Source: Nocardia jinanensis
Lineage (GTDB): Bacteria > Actinomycetota > Actinomycetes > Mycobacteriales > Mycobacteriaceae
Assembly: GCF_014645735.1 (NCBI RefSeq)
Contig: NZ_BMMH01000002.1
Coordinates: 744,001 to 808,000 of the forward strand
Direction of reading: 5' to 3'
DNA: 64,000 bases
In this document: piece by piece, positions 16,851 through 24,192 of the stretch
How the letters are laid out: every line of letters starts with the position of its first letter
Numbering within the stretch: the stretch's first letter is position 1
The notes under the pieces: generated by a model
The model's input: only the letters and a program-made list of their open reading frames with translations
Told to the model about the DNA's origin: nothing
Databases searched by the model: none
Program-made: the position numbers and the translations under genes

Positions 16851-17585
16851 GTGTCCACCAAGCTGAATCAGCTCATCGCCATCGAGAAGGGCGCGAAGGC
16901 ACAGGCGACCGCCGATGTGACCGCGGCCTACCAGCGCGTGGGCAAGGCCGATCTGCTGTCGGGTATTTCGCGCACCTATCGGCCGCTGGACGATATGGGC
17001 GAGGAGTTGCCGGCGGAGTCCAAGCGGGTCCAGGTGCGGGCGGGCGAGGTGATCGCCGATGTGAAGCGCACGCTGACCCGGTTGTTCGACGTGACAGCTA
17101 CGAAGGACACCGCCAACTGCTCGGCGAAGGCCGATATCACGGTCGACGGCGTCACCATCGCCCGCGAGCTGCCGGTCACCTACCTGTTGTTCCTGGAGAA
17201 GCAGCTGAGCGAACTGAAGAAGTTCGTCGCCAAGCTGCCGACTCTGGATCCGGCCGAATCGTGGTCGTTCGACAATGTCACCGACTGCTACGCCACCCAG
17301 CCGTCGCAGACCGTGCGGACCAAGAAAGTGCCGCGTAACCACGTACTGGCCGCGGCCACCGATAAGCACCCGGCGCAGGTGGAGGTGTACCACGAGGATG
17401 TGGTGGTGGGCCGCTGGACCACCACGAAGTTCTCCGGTGCGCTGCCCGCGAAGGAGGTCGGCGACCTCACCGATCGGCTCGGCAAACTGCTCGACGCGGT
17501 ACGTATCGCCCGTGAAACGGCGAACGCGGCGCCGGTGAGCGATATCGAGCCCGGTCACGCCATTCTCGGCTACCTGTTCGGTTAG
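16851..17585 (+). CDS. Conserved actinobacterial hypothetical protein (DUF7873-like)
   Basis: 244-aa soluble protein of a family common in Streptomyces and related genera, recognised by MSTKLNQLIAIEKG at the start, SGISRTYRPLDD, VTATKDTANCSAKADI, LPTLDPAESWSFD and a YLFG C-terminus. Function unknown; no transmembrane segment or signal peptide. GTG start has gaaggaggg 7 nt upstream, which decides against the longer frame. A hairpin follows the stop. Confidence 0.8.
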   Translation: MSTKLNQLIAIEKGAKAQATADVTAAYQRVGKADLLSGISRTYRPLDDMGEELPAESKRVQVRAGEVIADVKRTLTRLFDVTATKDTANCSAKADITVDGVTIARELPVTYLLFLEKQLSELKKFVAKLPTLDPAESWSFDNVTDCYATQPSQTVRTKKVPRNHVLAAATDKHPAQVEVYHEDVVVGRWTTTKFSGALPAKEVGDLTDRLGKLLDAVRIARETANAAPVSDIEPGHAILGYLFG

Positions 17586-17598
17586 CCGGGACACGAAC

Positions 17599-17616
17599 TC
17601 CCCCTGCGAGGGGGGA
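17599..17616 (+). terminator. Hairpin after the DUF7873-like gene
   Basis: tccccct and agggggga form a 6-7 bp stem around a gcg loop, 14 nt after the stop codon. There is no T-tract, as is usual in this GC range. It separates the upstream gene from the RNA locus that follows. Confidence 0.5.
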
Positions 17617-17730
17617 TGGAGCACAATCTGAAACTGAAGTTCAAGCTCACCCGTGCGGGCGCTGCCAGGGCCTGCCGATAGATTCAGCTTCTCGCTCCAA
17701 GCTCTACAACTCCATCGATCGCTCGGCGTG

Positions 17731-17844
17731 CGGATATGCTGCGACGCACCCCCGAGATCCGGGTTCGATTCCCGGTGGCGGCTCTCCCTGCCGCTGTAGC
17801 GTAAAGGCAACGCGCGGGGTTACTCATGATGACTCGTATCCGCG
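17731..17844 (+). tRNA. Circularly permuted tRNA-like gene (3' half precedes 5' half)
   Basis: The upstream piece holds a 3' half in order: anticodon-stem strand ccccg (17751-17755), variable loop agat, T arm ccggg-ttcgatt-cccgg (17760-17776) and acceptor strand tggcggc (17777-17783). A 7-nt linker follows. Then comes a 5' half: acceptor strand gccgctg (17791-17797), T8/A9, D arm gcgt-aaaggca-acgc (17800-17814), G26 and anticodon-stem strand cgggg (17816-17820), followed by tt. The acceptor strands pair 7/7 (two G-U), the anticodon strands 5/5. Outer flanks 17731-17739 and 17836-17844 pair over 9 bp. Conserved A14, R15, G18, G19, A21, U33, T54, T55, C56, A58 and C61 are present. Joining in the anticodon loop could give ACC (Gly), CGC, AGC or ACT; U73 and the first three acceptor pairs suit Gly. 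Confidence 0.65.
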
Positions 17845-17867
17845 GATCGGCGATCACAGGTGGGGCA

Positions 17868-17941
17868 CACGGTAGCTCATCTGGTAGAGCATCGGACTGT
17901 TAATCCGACGGTAGTGGGTTCGAATCCCACTCGTTGTTCAG
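17868..17941 (+). tRNA. tRNA-Asn-like gene (anticodon GTT) with abnormal acceptor stem
   Basis: D arm (tagctcatctggtagagca), anticodon arm tcgga-ctgttaa-tccga and T arm gtggg-ttcgaat-cccac are all canonical and give anticodon GTT. The acceptor strands do not pair cleanly over 7 bp. aca+cgg pairs with tcg+tgt only if one T (17935) is bulged, as if one base were lost from the 5' strand. The discriminator is T, not the G usual for tRNA-Asn, and no full CCA is encoded (ttca). It may be a divergent second tRNA-Asn or a decaying one. Confidence 0.65.
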
Positions 17942-17974
17942 GAGGGGCCGGGAAGGGTATTCCCGGCCCCTCCG
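17942..17974 (+). terminator. Strong hairpin closing the RNA locus
   Basis: ggaggggccgggaa and ttcccggcccctcc form a perfect 14-bp stem with a gggta loop starting directly at the tRNA-Asn-like 3' end. It probably terminates the small RNA transcript. About 110 bp up to the convergent gene end at 18089 follow, with nothing else visible. Confidence 0.7.
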
Positions 17975-18088
17975 CCTGTCCGTGGCACCGTCTCGGGCGA
18001 GCACCGACGGGGTACCCCGCGCTGGGCACCGACACCCGAAATCACCCGGCGGCGATGAGCGGAACGCCGGTCCCCGGTTCCGGCACGC

Positions 18089-18922
18089 TCAGCCGCGGGC
18101 CGCTCGAACGATGTGCGCATCCGGTAGGACGGCACTCAGCACCGCGTCGATGAACTGTTGTGGCGCGCGTGCGGGAAACTGCCCGCTGACGGGCATCTCG
18201 ATCACCCGTGTACCGGGGATCCGGGTGAAGACCACCGGGACATCGGGGGTCATCCGCCCGCTCGGCGGTTCGAGAAAGGTGAGCTCGATCCCCGCGTCGA
18301 CCAGCGCGTGCGTATCCAGCCACGACTGCGGCATATGACGGAACACGGCCGGATAGATCGAGTTGTAGCGTTCGATATTCCCCACGACCTCGGCGACGCA
18401 CAGCGACAGCTCCCGCGGTGAATCGCTTCCGTAGATACCCACGTTCTTCTGCCACAGCTGCCGGAAGATCGCACCGTCCGCGGTCACCTCGAGGTCGGGC
18501 GCCCAGTTGGCCGCCCAGTACTCGCATACCTCGGCATCCGGTTCTTCGAGCGCGTAGAGGACCGCACGCTGCACACGACCGGTGTCCAGCAGCAGGCGCG
18601 CGATCTCGGTGGCGAGGAAACCACCGGTCTTCATTCCGACCGGTACGAAGCCGTCGATCCCGAGTGCGTCCATCGCCTGGATCAGGATCCGGCCGTAATC
18701 GGCCATGGTGGCACCCGCCGGTGCGGAATCGCTGAGCCCGAATCCCGGAGTGTCGAACGCGAAGACCGGCACCCGTTTCCCGAGTTCATCCATGATCGGC
18801 TCGTACACCAGCGACGACCTCGGCGATTCGTGCAGTAGCACCACCGCATTCGTATCCGGAGGCGGTGGGCCGGATCGGCGATAGTGCACCTGCCCCCAGT
18901 CGGTATCGGCGTATCCGCGCAT
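18089..18922 (-). CDS. Alpha/beta hydrolase-fold protein with Lys at the nucleophile elbow
   Basis: 277-aa alpha/beta-fold protein. The oxyanion region is LLHESPRSS (29-37) and a typical FDTPGFGLSD follows. The nucleophile elbow reads VGMKTGG, which puts K98 where Ser, Asp or Cys is expected. The region that normally has the catalytic His (GHF) reads SGQFP, with Q248. A paralogue one gene away shows the same changes. ATG at 18922 is chosen because the paralogue begins at the same MRGY-DT-WG-HY motif and aaagga lies upstream. The start is 1 nt from the stop of the MFS gene: last gene of the operon. Confidence 0.8.
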   Translation of the reverse strand: MRGYADTDWGQVHYRRSGPPPPDTNAVVLLHESPRSSLVYEPIMDELGKRVPVFAFDTPGFGLSDSAPAGATMADYGRILIQAMDALGIDGFVPVGMKTGGFLATEIARLLLDTGRVQRAVLYALEEPDAEVCEYWAANWAPDLEVTADGAIFRQLWQKNVGIYGSDSPRELSLCVAEVVGNIERYNSIYPAVFRHMPQSWLDTHALVDAGIELTFLEPPSGRMTPDVPVVFTRIPGTRVIEMPVSGQFPARAPQQFIDAVLSAVLPDAHIVRAARG

Positions 18923-18923
18923 C

Positions 18924-20426
18924 TCATCGGTCCTTTCGATCAGTTCGTACACACTCGGTTTCCACCGATGGCGGCTCACCCGCCACGCCTGGTGAAGGGT
19001 CGACGGTGACCGGAGGCAATCGCGTCACGGCGAGGAGCCCGGCCGTCACCACCGCCGCGGCGAGGAGGAAGACGACCGGGAGCCCGTGGGCGTACGCCGC
19101 ACGACTCGACGCACCACCGGCCAGAAGTGCGGTCACCCGAAGGTCGAGCGCCGCGCCGTAGCCGACCAGGCCGACGGTCCCGCCGAGGGTGAACACGAGC
19201 GAGATCATCGACGACACCGACCCGATCCGATCCGGTGGCGCGAGGGTCTGGCCCGCCAGCACGAGATTCGGCAATCCCAGCCCGGTACCGGCCGAAATCA
19301 ACAGCGATCCGGCGAGGGCCAGGACGACCGGCGCAATGTTCGCGAGAGCCATCGCGATATTTCCCGCCAGCAGCAGCACTCCTGTCGTCACGAGTACGGG
19401 CCGCAGATGTCCGGAGAGACTGATCGAGCGACCGGCGACCCAGGAAGCGGCGATCGTGCCCACCGCCATCGGCGCGAGCAGCAGTCCGGCGACGGCCGGA
19501 CCGAACCCCAGGCCCCACTGCAGGTACTGCGTAGCGAAAACCGTCCCGCCGAAAAGCGTCGATCCGAAGCACAATGCGGCGACCGTCGTGAGAGCGAGAG
19601 TCCGGTGCCGGAGCAGGCGCACCGGCACCAGCGGATCTCGGATCCGCGTCTGCGACCGGACGAACATCCCCAGTGCGGCGATGCCGAAGGCCGCGAATCC
19701 GGCAGCCCACAGCACTGCCCCGCTGGTGGCCAGCGTCAGTGAGATCAAGCAGGCCGGAAGACCGGTCGCCGCCAGCACCGCCCCGAGATAATCGGTCTCC
19801 GTCGTCTCCAGCCGGATTCTGGGGACTTCGCGCAACCAGATTCCGACGAGGACGATCGAGGCCACCGCGAACGGGACCGATACGGCGAAACACCAACGCC
19901 ACCCCGCCCACTCCACAACGGCACCGCCGACCAGCGGCCCCAGCACCATCGCCGTCGTCATGGTGCTCTGCAGCAGTCCGTTGACCCGGCCGCGGTCGCG
20001 CGGTGCCACCAGCCCCGCGGCCACCACCAGCACCGTCGATCCGATCCCGCCCAGGCCGATCCCCTGGACGGCACGAGCGATCAGCAGCACCCAGATCTGT
20101 GGAGCGAGCACCGCCAGCACCGAACCGGTGACGAAGACCGTGATCGCGGCGACGAGAACCGTCCGGCGGGCCAGCAGATCGCACAGCCGGCCCCAGATCG
20201 CGGCACTCGCGGTATTGCCCAGGATGGTCGCGGCGATGAGCCAGGTCGATACCGACGCAGGCGCCGCGAGATCGGTGACGACGGTGGGCACCGCGGTGGC
20301 GACGACCGTCGCGGAAAGCCCGGACGCGAACTGTGCCGACATCAGCCCGGAAAGCGGCGCCAGCACCGGTCGTAGCGAACTCGTCCTAGCTCTTCCGGTC
20401 GCTGTCGGCGGTTTCGCGCGGATCAT
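18924..20426 (-). CDS. MFS transporter, DHA2 (drug/metabolite) family
   Basis: 500 aa with about 14 predicted membrane helices, the DHA2 type of H+-coupled exporter. The GRLCDLLARRTVLVAA segment after helix 2 is the signature loop A and ARAVQGIGLGGIGS is motif C-like. It is embedded between two alpha/beta-hydrolase paralogues with a 4-nt start overlap on one side and a 1-nt gap on the other, so it is certainly part of that operon. It may move the substrate or a product of the monooxygenase pathway. Confidence 0.85.
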   Translation of the reverse strand: MIRAKPPTATGRARTSSLRPVLAPLSGLMSAQFASGLSATVVATAVPTVVTDLAAPASVSTWLIAATILGNTASAAIWGRLCDLLARRTVLVAAITVFVTGSVLAVLAPQIWVLLIARAVQGIGLGGIGSTVLVVAAGLVAPRDRGRVNGLLQSTMTTAMVLGPLVGGAVVEWAGWRWCFAVSVPFAVASIVLVGIWLREVPRIRLETTETDYLGAVLAATGLPACLISLTLATSGAVLWAAGFAAFGIAALGMFVRSQTRIRDPLVPVRLLRHRTLALTTVAALCFGSTLFGGTVFATQYLQWGLGFGPAVAGLLLAPMAVGTIAASWVAGRSISLSGHLRPVLVTTGVLLLAGNIAMALANIAPVVLALAGSLLISAGTGLGLPNLVLAGQTLAPPDRIGSVSSMISLVFTLGGTVGLVGYGAALDLRVTALLAGGASSRAAYAHGLPVVFLLAAAVVTAGLLAVTRLPPVTVDPSPGVAGEPPSVETECVRTDRKDR

Positions 20427-21238
20427 GTCCGCACGGCGAGCACCGCGTCGAGCACAGCAGCGGTGAAGGCCCGCGGAGCCCGCACCGCGAACTGCCCGTT
20501 CACCGGCATTCGCACGACCCGGGTGCCGGGAACGTGGACGAATTCGATCGGTGCGTCCGGGGTCATCCGCGCTTCGGTGGGTTCCAGTACCGTGACCGCG
20601 ACACCGTCGCGGATCAGGGTCAGATTATCGTCCCAGGTCTGCTGGTGACCTCGGAAGACGGCTGGGTATATCGAGTTGTACCGCTCCAGGTTGAGCACCG
20701 TCTCGGCCACGCACCCGGCGATCTGGGCGGGACAACCGGTGCCGTAGATACCGGTGTTCTTACGCCAGAGTTCGTCGAAGATGGCCCCGTCCGCGGTCAC
20801 CTCGAGCGCCGGCGCCCAATTCCGGGCCCAGTACTCGCTGTTCCTCGTCGCCGGATCCGACAACCCGTACAGGACCATCCGGTCGACTCGCCCGGTACCA
20901 CGCAGCGTGGTGGCGACGGCGGTGGCCAGCGAACTCCCGGTTTTCATACCCACGGGCACGAACGGGCCCACACCCAGCGCGTCGAGCGCCTGGACGAGGA
21001 TACGCGCATAGTCGGCCAGCGCCGCGCCCTCGGACGCGGAATCGCTGGCTCCGAATCCCGGGGTGTCGAAGGCGTATACCGCGACCTTCTCCCCCAGTCT
21101 GTCCAGGACCGGCTCATAGACCGCCGACGATCTGGGTGATTCGTGCAGCAGCACGACGACTGCGCGGGCCGCTCCGATTTCCGGCCCGGCGTTGCGGTAG
21201 TGCAGCTGGCCCCATTCGGTATCGACGTATCCGCGCAT
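20423..21238 (-). CDS. Second alpha/beta hydrolase-fold protein with Lys at the nucleophile elbow
   Basis: 271-aa paralogue of the hydrolase at 18089, colinear throughout (MRGY-DTEWGQLHY, LLHESPRSSAVYEP, AFDTPGFGASDS, NWAP-LEVTADGAIF, RYNSIYPAVFR). It has the same elbow VGMKTGS (K99) and the same NGQF (Q249) in place of a catalytic His. Conservation of the replaced residues in both copies argues for a changed function rather than decay. It overlaps the MFS start by 4 nt, and its own ATG overlaps the stop of the upstream monooxygenase by 1 nt. Confidence 0.8.
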   Translation of the reverse strand: MRGYVDTEWGQLHYRNAGPEIGAARAVVVLLHESPRSSAVYEPVLDRLGEKVAVYAFDTPGFGASDSASEGAALADYARILVQALDALGVGPFVPVGMKTGSSLATAVATTLRGTGRVDRMVLYGLSDPATRNSEYWARNWAPALEVTADGAIFDELWRKNTGIYGTGCPAQIAGCVAETVLNLERYNSIYPAVFRGHQQTWDDNLTLIRDGVAVTVLEPTEARMTPDAPIEFVHVPGTRVVRMPVNGQFAVRAPRAFTAAVLDAVLAVRT

Positions 21239-22548
21239 CAGAACTCCAGCAGATTGTCACGAAGCTGCGCGAAGGAGTAGCGATCGCGGGTGAGCCCCCG
21301 CCGCTGCAACTCCGGTACCAAGCCGTCGCAGATCTCGGCGATGAAACGCCGGGTGACACCGTCGGAGCAGATCAGGAAACCGTCGCCACCCACCATTTCC
21401 ATGATCTCCGCCAGCTGGTCGGCTACCGACTCCGGAGTGCCGGCCACCATGGCCCCGTTGCCGATACCGCGACCGAGCACCGCCTCACGCAGGGTCCGGT
21501 CCGCATTGCGGCGGGCGAATTCGGCGAACTGCTGCGTGCCGTTGGTGTTCAGCGCCAGCTCCCCGAGCGGCTCGTCGAGCGGCACCTCCGCGAAATCGAT
21601 ATCGGTGGATTTCGCCATCTTGGCCAGCTCCACCTCGATATTCGCCGCCATCTCCGCTCTGCGCTGCTCGATCCGCTCCTGCGCCTCACGCTCGGTGCCG
21701 GCGACGATAGGACCGATACCGAACAGCACCTTGATCTCGTCGGGTTTGCGTCCCGCGTCGATGGCCGCCCCCCGGACGCGCTCGCGATAGTCCCGCATCT
21801 TCTCCGCGGTCGGCTGGATGGCGACGATCGTATCGGCATGCTTCGCCGCGAAGGCGATTCCCCGCGGGGAGCCGCCCGCCTGGGCGATGACCGGCCGGCC
21901 CTGCGGCATCGGGCCGGTGTTGAGCGGTCCACGTGTCGAGAAGTACGGCCCCGCGTGGTCGGCACGACGAACCTTCGTATGGTCGGCCCAGTACCCGCTC
22001 CGGTGGTCGGCGACCACCGCGTCACCGTCCCAGGTGTCCCACAGCGCCTTGGTCGCCGTGACGAAATCCTCGGCGATGTCGTAGCGGCTGTCGTGCTCGT
22101 CCATTCCGGGATATCCGTAGTTCTGCAGAGCACGATCCGATGTCCCGGTGACGAAGTTGACGCCCATCCGCCCCCGCGAGACCTGATCGAGCGTGGCGGC
22201 GAGCCGTGCCAGCATGTACGGGTGGTAGGCGAAAGTGCCTGCTGTGGCGATGATCCCGAGGCGCTCGGTGGCCTGTGCCAGCAGGGTCGCCACGATCATC
22301 GGGTCCTGCCGGGGAGCCTGGAAGGCGTACTTCAGGTAGACCTCCATCGAATCCCCGTAGGTATCACCGACGAAGGTGTTGTCCTCGATCAGGACGTAGT
22401 CGAAGCAGGCGCGCTCCATCGCACGCGCCAGGTCGGCGAAGATCTCGGCGTGCTGCCACTGGGTGCCGATCGAACCGCTGAACGGCCTGTTCCAGGCCGG
22501 CACACTGGTGCCGTTGAGGAACCAGCCCAGATGGAACGGCTTGGTCAT
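21238..22548 (-). CDS. FMN-dependent monooxygenase, NtaA/SnaA/DszA type (LLM family)
   Basis: 436-aa luciferase-like monooxygenase of the nitrilotriacetate/dibenzothiophene-sulfone group, which uses FMNH2 supplied by a separate reductase. Family marks are the N-terminal FHLGWFLNGTS, SRGRMGVNFVTGTSDRALQNYG, VIAQAGGSPRGIAFAAKHAD and the C-terminal GTPESVADQLAEIME and GGDGFL blocks. The oxidised substrate is unknown; the family acts on amines, thioethers and sulfones. First of two LLM genes in tandem (about 50 nt apart), and followed by hydrolase-fold and MFS genes. Confidence 0.85.
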   Translation of the reverse strand: MTKPFHLGWFLNGTSVPAWNRPFSGSIGTQWQHAEIFADLARAMERACFDYVLIEDNTFVGDTYGDSMEVYLKYAFQAPRQDPMIVATLLAQATERLGIIATAGTFAYHPYMLARLAATLDQVSRGRMGVNFVTGTSDRALQNYGYPGMDEHDSRYDIAEDFVTATKALWDTWDGDAVVADHRSGYWADHTKVRRADHAGPYFSTRGPLNTGPMPQGRPVIAQAGGSPRGIAFAAKHADTIVAIQPTAEKMRDYRERVRGAAIDAGRKPDEIKVLFGIGPIVAGTEREAQERIEQRRAEMAANIEVELAKMAKSTDIDFAEVPLDEPLGELALNTNGTQQFAEFARRNADRTLREAVLGRGIGNGAMVAGTPESVADQLAEIMEMVGGDGFLICSDGVTRRFIAEICDGLVPELQRRGLTRDRYSFAQLRDNLLEF

Positions 22549-22601
22549 GGGGAAACTCCTTGCTGGACCGGCCCCACCGGATCGGTCCGACGACTGGGTG
22601 G

Positions 22602-23915
22602 TCAGAAGGCCGACAGATTCGCCTTGAAGGTCGGCTTGTCGTAGGCGCTGCGGATCAGGCCGCGCCGGCGCAGCGCCGGCGCCAGACCCGAGGCGATCTC
22701 GTCTACGTAGCGCCGCGAGTGTGTGCGCACGGGCTCGCCGCGCACCAGGAATCCGTCACCGCCGACGGCGTCGGCGACCTCTTCCAGTTGTGCGGCCACC
22801 GAGTCGGGGGTGCCGACCAGCGGTACGGCCGGATTCGTACGCCCGAGCAGGGCCTCGCGCAGGGTTCTCCCGGCGGCGGCCTTGACCAGTGATTTCAGGC
22901 TCGACGCGTGACCGTTGGTGTGGATGTCCTCGGGCAGTGGGGAATCCAGGTCGAACTGCGCGAAGTCGACCTCGGTGGTGATCGACATGATTCCCAGCTG
23001 GGTCTCGATCTGGTCCTGTGTCAGCTCGTCGCGGCGGGCCGCGAGCTCCTTCGCTTCCTGGGCGGTCTCGCCGAGCACCGGCTGAATGATGTACATGACC
23101 TTGATGTCGTCGGGATTGCGCCCGTGAGCGGCGGCACGGGCCCGGATATCGTCGCGGTATTCCTTCATCTCGTCCAGGCCCGACGGCTGGCACAGCAGCA
23201 CGTTCGCGTGTTTCGACGCGAAGTCGCGCCCGGCGGGTGATCCGCCCGCCTGACAGATCACCGGGTGGCCCTGCGGCCCGGGCGGAAGGTTCAGCGGGCC
23301 ACGCACATCGAAGTACTTGCCTTTGTGGTGGATGGGATGGACCTTGGTGGGATCGACCAGAACTCCGGTCTCGCGGTCGGCGATGATCGCGCCCGGCTCC
23401 CAGGAATCCCACAGCCCCTTCACCACGGTGATGAACTCCTCGGCCATCACATAGCGCTCGTCGTGTTCGAGCAGTTTCTCGATTCCGTAGTTCTGTGCCG
23501 CGAGGTTCTCCGAGGAGGTCACGACATTCCACCCGACGCGACCGCGGGTCAGATGGTCCATGGTCGCCATGGTGCGGGCGAGGATGAACGGCGGGTAGAA
23601 CGAGGTGGACATGGTCGCGATGAAACCCATGTGCTTCGTATGCTGGGCCAGGATCGGCAGCAGCGGAACCGGATCGCCCTTCGGCGAGTGCAGCCCGTGT
23701 TTGAGATCGTTGTCCTGGCTGCCCCCGTAGGTATCGGAGACGAGAGTGGAGTCCTCGAACATCATGAAATCGAATCCGGCGCGTTCCAGGGCGCGGGCCA
23801 TATCGATGTAGTAGTCGCCGTTGAGCCATTCGGTGGCGGTGCCGGCGGCCCAGGGGCTCTTCCACGCCGGCGTCTTGAAGGGCGTGAACCAGGCGAGATG
23901 GAACGGGTCGGCCAT
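22602..23915 (-). CDS. FMN-dependent monooxygenase, NtaA/SnaA/DszA type (second copy)
   Basis: 437-aa LLM monooxygenase related to its downstream neighbour but clearly diverged (MADPFHLAWFTPFKTPAW start, TRGRVGWNVVTSSENLAAQNYG, VICQAGGSPAGRDFASKHAN, GTPDSVAAQLEEVADAVGGDGFL). Likely another step of the same pathway, or a heterologous partner. ATG at 23915 has aaggag 7 nt upstream, and the longer frame into the 5' region has no family similarity. It heads the monooxygenase operon, which is separated from the ABC operon by a strong hairpin. Confidence 0.85.
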   Translation of the reverse strand: MADPFHLAWFTPFKTPAWKSPWAAGTATEWLNGDYYIDMARALERAGFDFMMFEDSTLVSDTYGGSQDNDLKHGLHSPKGDPVPLLPILAQHTKHMGFIATMSTSFYPPFILARTMATMDHLTRGRVGWNVVTSSENLAAQNYGIEKLLEHDERYVMAEEFITVVKGLWDSWEPGAIIADRETGVLVDPTKVHPIHHKGKYFDVRGPLNLPPGPQGHPVICQAGGSPAGRDFASKHANVLLCQPSGLDEMKEYRDDIRARAAAHGRNPDDIKVMYIIQPVLGETAQEAKELAARRDELTQDQIETQLGIMSITTEVDFAQFDLDSPLPEDIHTNGHASSLKSLVKAAAGRTLREALLGRTNPAVPLVGTPDSVAAQLEEVADAVGGDGFLVRGEPVRTHSRRYVDEIASGLAPALRRRGLIRSAYDKPTFKANLSAF

Positions 23916-24140
23916 CGGAATTCTCCTTCGGATATGGATGGACTGTCGCGGATCGCTCCCCGGCGCCCGCGCGTCTCGGTCGGCTCCTCCATTCGACGCC
24001 GAGGTGATTTCGGCCGAAGGCCTGAGCGGTAAGGATTTCTTTTCGCGTACGGAACATTCGTAAAAAGGCCGCTGATCTGGGGCAATCGCTATGCCACAAG
24101 TCAATTCGCCGCTTGCGGCGGCCGCGCCGGATCACACAGC

Positions 24141-24173
24141 GGGTCCGTAACGGCAATTCGCCGTTACGGACCC
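24141..24173 (-). terminator. Hairpin between ABC importer and monooxygenase operons
   Basis: gggtccgtaacggc and gccgttacggaccc form a perfect 14-bp stem with a 5-nt loop, 19 nt beyond the stop of the substrate-binding protein gene. It probably ends the ABC operon. The rest of the 277-bp gap (23916-24192) has no gene and should hold the promoter of the monooxygenase operon. Confidence 0.65.
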
Positions 24174-24192
24174 GATCCGCGGAGATACGCGG

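Noticed and set aside
17791-17840. Conventional tRNA-Met reading with loop ctcatga (CAT)
   Set aside because: The stem ggtta/tgact gives a CAT loop, but it is 4 nt from the D stem instead of 1, and no T arm follows. The permuted reading explains all strands with correct spacing.
17590-17866. Group I intron or bulge-helix-bulge splice site around the permuted tRNA
   Set aside because: Only about 20 nt remain between the 5' half's flank helix and the next tRNA-like gene, too little for an intron core, and I found no 4-bp central helix with 3-nt bulges. The joining mechanism, if any, stays open.
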